Shown: positions 4,852-11,752 of the stretch, in pieces | How positions within the stretch are numbered: position 1 is the stretch's first letter | How the letters are laid out: each line of letters starts with the position of its first letter | Origin: Methanocellales archaeon | Lineage (GTDB): Archaea > Halobacteriota > UBA148 | Direction: 5' to 3' | Assembly (NCBI GenBank): GCA_013415795.1 | Contig: JAAEEL010000027.1 | Span: forward strand, 1-12,758 | Length of the DNA: 12,758 bases | The notes under the pieces: model-generated | What the model saw: only the letters and a program-made list of their open reading frames with translations | Databases searched by the model: none | What the model was told of the DNA's origin: nothing | Made by a program: the position numbers and the translations under genes

Positions 4852-7137
4852 TCACCCCATGTAATCGTAGATAGGGGCATTCCAAACATCTCTCAGTTCT
4901 TTGACGGGAATGTCAATCAAGGTTCTGTCATCGTTTTTTATCAGTATGTTGTTTCCTCCGACATCTCCGATTCGGAAAAGGGCCCCTTTGAACTTCTTTT
5001 CAAATTCTCTCGCAAGATCATGCTTCACCTCGACGATCCATCGAGTGTTTGACTCAGAGAACAATTTGTGATCGACTCTCATGTTCCCAATTATTCCCGT
5101 GTCGATCCTTGCACCAATGTCCCCTCCGATAGACATCTCAGCCATACATAGGGCTATGCCACCTTCTGAGACGTCATGACAAGATGCTATTAAGCCGTCT
5201 TTGATTGCAGAGATCAATGAATCCATTCTCTTCTTCAACGCCTTAGGGTCTACCACCGGAACAGTTTTGCTCGAGATTCCCAAGAGCTTCAGATATTCGG
5301 AACCCCCAAATTCTTTTTTTGTCTCCCCGATAAGGTATATCGGATTTCCCTCCTTTTTCATGTCGACGGTAATACATTTTCTAATATCTGAAACGATCCC
5401 TATACCGAGTATTGATGGCGTTGGTGGTATGCTCCCGTAGGGGGCTTCGTTATACAAACTGACATTTCCAGAGACAAATGGGATTTCAAGTGCTTTTGCA
5501 ACATATCCAAGAGCTTTAGCAGAAGAGTATAACTCGCCCAATCTTTCTGGTTTTTCTGGATTTCCGAAATTTAAGCAATCTGCAAATGAATGTGGAATAG
5601 CACCTACAGAAGCCAAATTTCTACAAACCTCATCGATGGCAGATGCGGAGCCCCAAAAGGGGTCAATCTTTGTATAGGAAGGATTTACGTCCGCAGTTAT
5701 CGCCAATCCTCGATATGAACTTTCTAATGGCTTTATGACGGTTGCATCTCCGTGTGTATTTTTTCCTAAAACACCTTGCAATGGCTTAATTACAGTGGAT
5801 GCCCGAACCTCATGATCGTATTGTCGGATCACCCATTCCTTGCTTGCGATGTTAGGCGAGGATAGGAGCCTCAACAAGATTTTGCCATAATCATCCGGCT
5901 CCTCAAATGGCGGATCTTTTCTTTCTATCGCTTTTATTTGAAATGGCTTATTGTAAACCGGTGCCTTTGTAAGAAATTCCATGTCCATCTCAAATATCTT
6001 CTTTCCACCGTAAAAAATTCTCTGAATCTTTTCATCTATTGCCTTTCCAATGACCGTCGAGTTGACGTCCCATTCTTCAAATATTTTCGATACCTCTTTC
6101 AAATTCTTTGGATCGACTGCAAGCATCATCCTCTCTTGAGATTCAGACACCCATATCTCCCATGGCACCATATCAACATCTTTCAAAGGCACCCTGTCCA
6201 ATTCGACCTCTGCCCCATAGCCCCCTGCAAGAGCCATCTCCCCCACCACACACGAAAGTCCTCCACCGCCTAGGTCCTTCATTCCTTCTAGTAATCCCTT
6301 ATTGGATACTTCAAGGCAAGCATGGATTAATGGCTCCTTTGTTATCGGGTCGCCAAGCTGTACAGCACCTCTCAGTTCTTCAGAGGATTCATTCAACTCA
6401 GCAGATGCAAATGTGACACCATGGATGCCGTCCCTTCCGGTCTTGCCACCTACTAAGACCAGCAAGTCTCCAGGTTTCTTCACCCTGCTTCTTATAATGT
6501 GCTTTTTCTTCACAACCCCGATGCAGCCAACATTTACTACGCAATTTCCGATATATCCTTCATCGAAATAAACCATTCCGGCCACTGTTGGAATTCCTAC
6601 CCTATTTCCGTAATCGCGTATTCCTGAAACGACGCCAGAGAATAGATATCTCGGATGCTTAACGCCCCTCGGAACGTGTGAACTATCCAACGGTCCAAAG
6701 AACAACGGATCAATTAGAGCTACTGGCTGAGCACCCATACATACGACGTCACGAAGAATACCCCCAATGCCAGTTGCAGCCCCACCATAGGGCTCTATTG
6801 CAGAGGGGTGGTTGTGAGATTCAAGAGCTACTACGTATGCATGGTCTTCATCAAACTCTACAACGCCTGCATCTTCTTTTATCACTAGAATGTTTTGGGG
6901 TGCATCTATACCAAAGACGAATTTTTTTAGGATTTGTGTAGAGCATTTATAGCAACAGTGCTCTGACCATGCCTGACCAAGGGATTGAAGCTCTATATCG
7001 GTTGGATTCCTCTTTTTTTCGAGAAAATGTTTTTTTATCCTACGCATCTCAGACAGGCTGAGACCCAATTGAGCTTCCTCACTGATCTTCAATAACTGTT
7101 GGTCATCTGCGCCTATCAAATCGACCTCATAGAGCAA
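4852..7137 (-). CDS. purL: Phosphoribosylformylglycinamidine synthase, large subunit PurL
   Basis: PurL uses ATP and the ammonia delivered by PurQ to convert FGAR to FGAM in the cytosol. The 761-residue protein has the size of the small PurL type, which needs separate PurS and PurQ. Visible motifs are WSEHC (57-61) at the N-terminus, ALESHNHPS (104-112), GGAATGIGGILRDV (118-131), GGKTGRDGIHG (230-240), the start of the second AIR-synthase-like half near residue 415, GNVSLYNE (557-564) and CHDVSEGG (653-660). The order of the repeated halves is intact, with no frameshift. The start is a TTG at 7137; AAGGTGATC just upstream overlaps the purS stop codon, so translation is probably coupled. purQ starts 8 bp after the stop. 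Confidence 0.97.
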   Translation of the reverse strand: MLYEVDLIGADDQQLLKISEEAQLGLSLSEMRRIKKHFLEKKRNPTDIELQSLGQAWSEHCCYKCSTQILKKFVFGIDAPQNILVIKEDAGVVEFDEDHAYVVALESHNHPSAIEPYGGAATGIGGILRDVVCMGAQPVALIDPLFFGPLDSSHVPRGVKHPRYLFSGVVSGIRDYGNRVGIPTVAGMVYFDEGYIGNCVVNVGCIGVVKKKHIIRSRVKKPGDLLVLVGGKTGRDGIHGVTFASAELNESSEELRGAVQLGDPITKEPLIHACLEVSNKGLLEGMKDLGGGGLSCVVGEMALAGGYGAEVELDRVPLKDVDMVPWEIWVSESQERMMLAVDPKNLKEVSKIFEEWDVNSTVIGKAIDEKIQRIFYGGKKIFEMDMEFLTKAPVYNKPFQIKAIERKDPPFEEPDDYGKILLRLLSSPNIASKEWVIRQYDHEVRASTVIKPLQGVLGKNTHGDATVIKPLESSYRGLAITADVNPSYTKIDPFWGSASAIDEVCRNLASVGAIPHSFADCLNFGNPEKPERLGELYSSAKALGYVAKALEIPFVSGNVSLYNEAPYGSIPPTPSILGIGIVSDIRKCITVDMKKEGNPIYLIGETKKEFGGSEYLKLLGISSKTVPVVDPKALKKRMDSLISAIKDGLIASCHDVSEGGIALCMAEMSIGGDIGARIDTGIIGNMRVDHKLFSESNTRWIVEVKHDLAREFEKKFKGALFRIGDVGGNNILIKNDDRTLIDIPVKELRDVWNAPIYDYMG

Positions 7138-7141
7138 GAGA

Positions 7142-7381
7142 TCACCTTATTTCTACCCGATAGGTCTGAATTACTGGGTTTGCAAGAAGTTTCTTACACA
7201 TCTCATCGATGTCCTTTTTCGCTTTACCCCTGTCCTCTGTAGCAAGATCTATCCTAAATGTTTTCATCGTTTGCACTTTTCTCACTTCATCAAATCCGAG
7301 CAAGTTCAGAGCTTTCTTTACATTCGAGCCCTCTGGATCAGCAACTCCTTTTTTGAGAATTATGGTAACATCAGCTTCCAA
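7142..7381 (-). CDS. purS: Phosphoribosylformylglycinamidine synthase subunit PurS
   Basis: PurS is the small bridging subunit that holds PurL and PurQ together in the FGAM synthase complex. The 79-residue product begins MEADVTIILKKGVADPEGSN, matching the family's V-h-hhKxGVxDPxG opening, continues with the LLGFDEVRKVQTMKTF strand-turn region, and ends with LLANPVIQTYRVEI, the usual C-terminal LLxNPVIExxxhEI. Length is normal. The start is TTG at 7381 with GAGG about 8 bp upstream. It is the first gene of the purine operon, 89 AT-rich bp after the cofH stop. That gap has its own TATA-like box, so purSLQ may be transcribed separately from cofGH or read through from it. Confidence 0.95.
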   Translation of the reverse strand: MEADVTIILKKGVADPEGSNVKKALNLLGFDEVRKVQTMKTFRIDLATEDRGKAKKDIDEMCKKLLANPVIQTYRVEIR

Positions 7382-7452
7382 TTCAATTCCTCTGGATATT
7401 TTATGATCGTTGTTATTAGATTAGATTATCGTTATTTGATTGTCTTATTTTA

Positions 7453-7466
7453 TTTAATTTTATAGA
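7453..7466 (-). promoter_or_regulatory. Candidate TATA box for purSLQ
   Basis: Read leftward the site contains CTATAAAATTAAA, close to the archaeal TATA consensus, about 78 bp before the purS start. A transcript starting 25 bp downstream would have a leader of about 50 bases. That leader region (7408-7438) contains CGTTGTTATT, a tandem AGATTAGATT and CGTTATT, which might bind a regulator. The whole gap is AT-rich, so a chance match is possible. Confidence 0.35.
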
Positions 7467-7470
7467 GGTG

Positions 7471-8520
7471 CTATATTAACTCGTATAAAGTATTCCGCCT
7501 CCGAGGAATACGCCCAACGCCGAGGATTAAGTTCTCTAAATCATTTGGTGATAGATACTCCCCGGCGGTTCCACCGGCTGATTTTGTTATTTTTTCTTCC
7601 ATGAGCGTTCCTCCAAGGTCATTTACTCCGTAAAGAAGCATCATTTGCGCCGATTTTACACCCAACTTCACCCACGAAGACTGGATGTTTTTTATGCTTT
7701 TGTGTAGTAAGATTCTTGATATGGCATGTACCTTGATGTCATCGATGCCTTCCAATCGACGGGTAACCTTTCCCAAATGATTGTTATTCGACATAAAGGG
7801 AAGCGGTATGAACTCAGTAAACCCTTTTGTTTTCTTTTGAACGTCCCTGATCAAGAGAACGTGGTCGATTCTGTCATTAAAAGATTCTACATGTCCGTAA
7901 AGCATGGTCGCAGTGGTTGGTATTCCCAGACTGTGTGCTGTAGTGATGATATTTATCCATTGTTCGGCCGAGATTTTGCTTGGACAAATTTTTCTTCTAA
8001 TAGAGTCATCAAGTATCTCAGCAGCAGTTCCAGGCATCGAGTTCAACCCACTGTTTTTTAGAGCTTTGAGTGCGTACTTGATGTCCACATTAGAATTTTT
8101 GGATGCATGAAATATCTCCATTGGAGAGAATGCATGTATGTGCACCTCAAAGTTGGACTTTATGCTCTCCAGCATCCCGCAATAATCGTCTAGCACCATA
8201 CCTTTAAGCAGTCCACCTTGAATACAGATTTCCGTTGCTCCAATTTCGACGGCTTCTTGAACTTTCTGCAGAATTTGTTCTTCGCTTAGTACATATCCTG
8301 CCTCATTTTTGAAAGCACAAAAGGCACAATTTCCTATACATGAGTTTGTGAAGTTGATGTTTCTGTTGACAACATATGTGACCGTGTCGCCAACTTCATT
8401 TAGCCTTAACTGGTCTGCAAGATTGAAGAGTTCTTGGAACGAAAGAGATGCTACTAAGTATAATGCATCATCTTTCGTAGTATTGCCTTCTAGTACCCTT
8501 TCTAGAATTTCATCGATCAT
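7471..8520 (-). CDS. cofH: FO synthase subunit 2 (CofH)
   Basis: CofH joins tyrosine to 5-amino-6-(D-ribitylamino)uracil by a SAM radical reaction; CofG then closes the product to FO, the deazaflavin chromophore of F420. The 349-residue protein has the cluster motif C61-x3-C65-x2-C68 in NSCIGNCAFCAF, the IQGG strand (100-103), SMPGTAAEIL (161-170) and NDLGGTLMEE (300-309). The last two are typical of the CofH/MqnC/MqnE group. The distant homologue MqnC of menaquinone synthesis is the main alternative, but the adjoining cofG and cofC favour CofH. The ATG at 8520 has GGAG about ten bases upstream and lies 18 bp after the cofG stop, so the two form one leftward operon. Confidence 0.94.
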   Translation of the reverse strand: MIDEILERVLEGNTTKDDALYLVASLSFQELFNLADQLRLNEVGDTVTYVVNRNINFTNSCIGNCAFCAFKNEAGYVLSEEQILQKVQEAVEIGATEICIQGGLLKGMVLDDYCGMLESIKSNFEVHIHAFSPMEIFHASKNSNVDIKYALKALKNSGLNSMPGTAAEILDDSIRRKICPSKISAEQWINIITTAHSLGIPTTATMLYGHVESFNDRIDHVLLIRDVQKKTKGFTEFIPLPFMSNNNHLGKVTRRLEGIDDIKVHAISRILLHKSIKNIQSSWVKLGVKSAQMMLLYGVNDLGGTLMEEKITKSAGGTAGEYLSPNDLENLILGVGRIPRRRNTLYELI

Positions 8521-8538
8521 TGAATGATTACTCCGTAG

Positions 8539-9549
8539 TTAGTTTGCCCTAAATCCATTTTCGTCAGAATATCTTTTCACCAATTCCTCTATAGAAGGAC
8601 TGTACCAGCCCTCTTGAACAAAATGAGGATATATCGGCATTCTTTCTCTCAATTCTATATCTCCGATCGTAGAACGTATTTCATCTAAAGAAGGCCATCT
8701 AGCCCCAGGATTTATATGGTCTATGGTCACCGGTGAGATTCCTCCCAAATCGGATGCACCACAAGCCACCAATGATCCTATGGATACGAAATTTGACGGG
8801 ACTTGTATGGCAATTTCTTGGGGTAATATGGCCCTTGCGATTGCAACCACTTTTTGCATCTCTTCCAGTAGAGCGGGTCTGATACTTGACATCAAGGTAT
8901 TTTTTTGGGGGGCAAAATTCTGAACGATCACCTCTTGGATATGACCATAGCGTTCATGAAGTCTTCTTATCGCCAATAGTGATTCAATTCTATCATCCCA
9001 TGTTTCACCAATTCCAACCAAGATACCAGAAGTGAATGGAATTTTAAGCCTTCCGGCATTCTTGATCATCTCCAGCCTTATACAAGGGTCCTTTCCAGGA
9101 CTTTCCTTGTGCGCATCCACTTTGCCGGTGGTCTCGAGCATTAACCCAAGGCTTGCATTTAAAGGCTTCAACTTCCTCATATCAGCATAAGAAAGAACTC
9201 CAGCATTCGTGTGTGGCAGAAGACCATTGTTTATTGCCATCTGGCATAAGTCAATCACGTAATCAATGAAGCTTGAATAACCGATATCCTGTAATATTTC
9301 CCTAAATTCTGAAACGTTATCAGTCTCGCCAAATGTGAACAATGCCTCGGTACAATCACTGTTGACTCCTTTTTTCAGCAAAATCTCAACATGATCTTGC
9401 GCCATCAAATTAGCTTCTGGGTGATTGAAGTCACGCCGAAATCCACAATATCCACACCTATTTCTGCACATGTTCGTGACCGGACCGAAAACGTTTTTAG
9501 AGAAGGTAACATACGGCGGGATGTGGAGAGACATATATATTCTATTCAC
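8539..9549 (-). CDS. cofG: FO synthase subunit 1 (CofG)
   Basis: CofG carries out the second radical SAM step of FO synthesis, cyclising the CofH product to the deazaflavin. The 336-residue protein opens with the family's YVTFSKNVFGPVTNMCRNRCGYCGF region (here residues 13-37), giving the cluster cysteines C28, C32 and C35. It continues with FTFGET, LLPHTNAGVLS, LGLMLETTG and TSGILVGIGET, all typical of CofG, and ends near ASDLGGISPVT and the usual C-terminal tail. Archaea keep CofG and CofH separate, whereas actinobacteria fuse them as FbiC. The start is uncertain: GTG at 9549 gives the full length, while ATG at 9534 would remove five residues; neither has a clear Shine-Dalgarno. It diverges from cofC. 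Confidence 0.95.
   Translation of the reverse strand: MNRIYMSLHIPPYVTFSKNVFGPVTNMCRNRCGYCGFRRDFNHPEANLMAQDHVEILLKKGVNSDCTEALFTFGETDNVSEFREILQDIGYSSFIDYVIDLCQMAINNGLLPHTNAGVLSYADMRKLKPLNASLGLMLETTGKVDAHKESPGKDPCIRLEMIKNAGRLKIPFTSGILVGIGETWDDRIESLLAIRRLHERYGHIQEVIVQNFAPQKNTLMSSIRPALLEEMQKVVAIARAILPQEIAIQVPSNFVSIGSLVACGASDLGGISPVTIDHINPGARWPSLDEIRSTIGDIELRERMPIYPHFVQEGWYSPSIEELVKRYSDENGFRAN
9532..9542 (+). promoter_or_regulatory. Candidate TATA box for cofC, inside cofG
   Basis: CATATATATTC is preceded by purine-rich GGAGAGA, like a BRE, and centred about 47 bp before the cofC ATG. Because only 34 bp separate the divergent starts, any cofC TATA box must lie in or at the 5' end of cofG, where it also encodes the Ile-Tyr-Met codons. 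A transcript starting 25 bp downstream would have a leader of about 20 bases. Confidence 0.3.
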
Positions 9550-9583
9550 TCATAAGTAATAGAAATACAAGACTTTTACGATC

Positions 9584-10186
9584 ATGAAAATAATAGTTCC
9601 TTATAAGAAAAAAGGCGGAAAGTCGAGGCTATCTCCTTTGTTGAGCCTTTCCGAAAGGGAAGAATTGGCTGAGTATATGCTAGAGGATGTGGTTGCCACC
9701 CTATCAAAGGCAGGATTAGAGGATGTATACATTGTAAGCGACGAGGGGTTAAACGCCGTATTGAATAAAATAATTTCTAATTCAACTGATCCTATGCTTA
9801 TCATAATGCCAGATCTGCCACTGATAAGTATTGAGAATGTTCTAGATGTCACAAGTTCAAATGAAGATGTGGTCATTTCACCTGGCAGGGGAGGTGGAAC
9901 CAACATCTTATTTCTAAGAGATCCCTCCACTTTTCGTGTCGATTACCATGGAGCGAGCTTTTTAAATCATCTCCAAATCGCCAAAGATATGGGGCTGCTG
10001 ACAAGAGTTTATGAGTCTTTCTATGCGAGTTGCGATATCGATGAAGTGGACGATCTAGCTGAATTGATAATCCATGGAAGAGGCAAATCAAGCCAGTATT
10101 TGAACAGCATTGGCATATCGCTCCAGATTACGAGTGGGCGAGTTCACGTTAAGAGGGAAGGCTCAAAAGATTTGATACGTCCTTAA
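9584..10186 (+). CDS. cofC: 2-phospho-L-lactate guanylyltransferase (CofC)
   Basis: CofC transfers GMP from GTP to 2-phospho-L-lactate (in some lineages phosphoenolpyruvate or 3-phosphoglycerate), giving the activated unit that CofD attaches to FO. The 200-residue protein has the family landmarks in order: IVPYKKKGGKSRLSPLLS (4-21), the nucleotide-binding start; a SEREELAEYMLEDV helix; MPDLPLIS (75-82); GRGGGTN (101-107); SFLNHLQIAKDMG (125-137); and DIDEVDDL (151-158), the acidic metal-binding end. The tail after residue 165 is moderately longer than the core needs. The ATG at 9584 has no obvious Shine-Dalgarno. It is transcribed away from cofG-cofH, so the F420 genes form a divergent cluster; cofD and cofE are not in the window. 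Confidence 0.93.
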   Translation: MKIIVPYKKKGGKSRLSPLLSLSEREELAEYMLEDVVATLSKAGLEDVYIVSDEGLNAVLNKIISNSTDPMLIIMPDLPLISIENVLDVTSSNEDVVISPGRGGGTNILFLRDPSTFRVDYHGASFLNHLQIAKDMGLLTRVYESFYASCDIDEVDDLAELIIHGRGKSSQYLNSIGISLQITSGRVHVKREGSKDLIRP

Positions 10187-10590
10187 GAGGGTTACTTTTA
10201 TAAAATCCACTTGTTAAGTTTGATAGAGATTTAATTACTGGCATTGACGTCTATTGAAGTATTAAGCTTTTTCACCTCGCAACTTCAAATAAAAATATAG
10301 TCAAATCTAGGTCTTTTAGATCGAAGTTTATTTTTGGTATAGATAGCTTATATCGAAAGCCATATTTTACCAGTTGAATTGAATTTCTATACATTTTTTC
10401 GCAAATATTCATGAAAACTACCTGCTTATGCAAACATAATACAAAAATCATGTTTTGGAGGATTGAAAGAAGGCGTACTAATTAAAAAAAATAAGATATT
10501 AAAAATGAGGATTTGATGACAGTTAAACCAAATAAACACCCAAAACCGAGGAACATTTTGGTTTCTGGACCAAAACTCAACATCTTTTTC
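10187..10590. other. Non-coding stretch between the converging cofC and ilvE
   Basis: These 404 bp lie between two converging genes and are AT-rich, with stop codons in all frames. CTTTTATAAAA just after the cofC stop (near 10195) may end that transcript. The only clear structure is the set of CCAAAA/TTTTGG arms at 10540-10575. I see no tRNA, no box C/D pair and no plausible small gene with a ribosome-binding site. Confidence 0.5.
10540..10575. repeat. Three alternating CCAAAA/TTTTGG arms, likely termination region
   Basis: CCAAAAC (10540-10546), TTTTGGT (10556-10562) and ACCAAAA (10569-10575) can form two mutually exclusive hairpins: arm 1 with arm 2, or arm 2 with arm 3 (7 bp with a TTCTGG loop). 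CTTTTTCTC follows on the plus strand at 10581-10589. The element lies 15 bp past the ilvE stop and may end transcripts from one or both sides. Confidence 0.4.
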
Positions 10591-11514
10591 TCAGGATACA
10601 GACGTTAACCAGCCAGAATACGTGCTTTCTTTACCCCGAACTATCTCGAAGTACTTGTCCTTCAGATCTTTCGTGATGGGTCCTATAATTCCGTCGTTTA
10701 TCAGTCGTCCGCTGATACTTGTGACTGGAGTTACTTCAGCTCCGGTGCCGCACAAAAAGACTTCATCAGCAATATAGAGTTCTGTCCTTGCTATCTGGCG
10801 CTCTATAACCTCGTATTTTAGATCTCTTGCCAATTCAATGATAGATGCCCTTGTTATGCCCTCCAATATATCTGAATAGACTGGGGGGGTGATCAACTGC
10901 CTGTTTCTAACAAGAAAGATGTTCTCACCACTGCCTTCGCACACGAAGTCGTCCTTCGTTAACAAAATCGCTTCATCATAGCCACCGGCAACCGCTTCTT
11001 GCTTGGCGAGAACGCTGTTTACATAGGCGCCTATTATCTTACCCCTCGGAGGCAACATGCAATCCGTTATTCGACGCCATGAGCTGACGCAAGTAGATAT
11101 TCCCTTTTCCGTATCCAGATACTTTCCAAATGGCATCTCAAAAACGAAATAATCTGTGTCGTGGCCAGATGGGTCTAATCCGACTGATCCTGTACCAAAA
11201 TAGACAACTGGGCGAATGTACACATCTTCTCTGAAGTCATTAATACGAACGAGTTCTATTATCTTTTCTCTCAGTTCATCAGCAGTAATGTTGAGGCTTA
11301 GGCGAAGTAATCGCATATTCTTAAGCAAACGTTTAACATGATCGTCCAGTCTTACAATATACATCTGCTTAATTCCGTCATTATAATAGCCACGTATACC
11401 CTCAAAAACGCCGGTGCCATATAGCAATGCGTGAGTAGTTACATGAACATTAGCATCATTCCAATCAACGAATCTACCATTCATCAATACCCTTGTATTA
11501 GAGAGTTCACCCAT
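10591..11514 (-). CDS. ilvE: Branched-chain amino acid aminotransferase
   Basis: IlvE is a cytosolic fold-type IV PLP enzyme that exchanges the amino group between glutamate and the branched-chain 2-oxo acids, the last step to valine, leucine and isoleucine. The 307 residues align without gaps at the key positions of the Escherichia coli enzyme: K159 (PLP lysine, in RGKIIGAYVNS), Y164, E193 (CEGSGENIFLV) and T257 (CGTGAEVTPV). The N-terminal HALLYGTGVFEGIRGY and R101 (YIRPVVYFG) are also typical. D-amino acid transaminase and aminodeoxychorismate lyase share the fold, but the EGIRGY and GTGAEVTP motifs favour IlvE. The ATG at 11514 has GGGGA just upstream and a good TATA box. It is a single leftward gene, with no other branched-chain pathway gene in view. 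Confidence 0.95.
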   Translation of the reverse strand: MGELSNTRVLMNGRFVDWNDANVHVTTHALLYGTGVFEGIRGYYNDGIKQMYIVRLDDHVKRLLKNMRLLRLSLNITADELREKIIELVRINDFREDVYIRPVVYFGTGSVGLDPSGHDTDYFVFEMPFGKYLDTEKGISTCVSSWRRITDCMLPPRGKIIGAYVNSVLAKQEAVAGGYDEAILLTKDDFVCEGSGENIFLVRNRQLITPPVYSDILEGITRASIIELARDLKYEVIERQIARTELYIADEVFLCGTGAEVTPVTSISGRLINDGIIGPITKDLKDKYFEIVRGKESTYSGWLTSVS

Positions 11515-11545
11515 TTATATTCCCCAAGAATAAGAGGATTGTGCT

Positions 11546-11561
11546 AATTTATAGGTTTCTA
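11546..11561 (-). promoter_or_regulatory. Archaeal-type promoter of ilvE
   Basis: Read leftward the site is AGAAACCTATAAATT, a purine-rich BRE-like element followed by a TATA box. The box is centred about 36 bp before the ilvE ATG, which predicts a leader of about ten bases that includes the GGGGA ribosome-binding site. It is one of the best promoter matches in the window. Confidence 0.5.
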
Positions 11562-11708
11562 CTTTTTATGGCTTGCAGTTTTTTGATATGCTGATATCGC
11601 TGAAATACTAGTTAAAAGCCATGAAATATGATAGATAGTTAAATTTAGTCATATTAGTAATAATTTAATAAATTCGAGATATCAGATGATTATAGATTAC
11701 CAATGAAC

Positions 11709-11724
11709 CGAAAAGGTTATGTAT
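11709..11724 (+). promoter_or_regulatory. Candidate promoter of the glycosyltransferase gene
   Basis: CGAAAAGGTTATGTAT combines a BRE-like CGAAAA with a TATA-like GTTATGTAT centred about 33 bp before the first ATG at 11753. A start 25 bp downstream would leave a leader of under ten bases. That suits the lack of a Shine-Dalgarno before that ATG. Confidence 0.3.
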
Positions 11725-11752
11725 CAATTGTTTTTACTAAATTTGTGAATAA

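Noticed and set aside
4844..4885. Extended purQ start at 4885
   Set aside because: The added 14 residues would overlap the end of purL, resemble no PurQ N-terminus and lie before the Shine-Dalgarno; the ATG at 4843 fits better.
5938..6941. Several rightward open frames of 87-111 codons opposite purL
   Set aside because: They lie entirely antisense to a clearly conserved PurL, have no ribosome-binding sites and encode low-complexity, Ser/Pro/His-rich sequence typical of antisense shadows.
7471..8520. MqnC or MqnE (menaquinone synthesis) instead of CofH
   Set aside because: The families are related, but the direct linkage to cofG and cofC makes FO synthase subunit 2 the better call.
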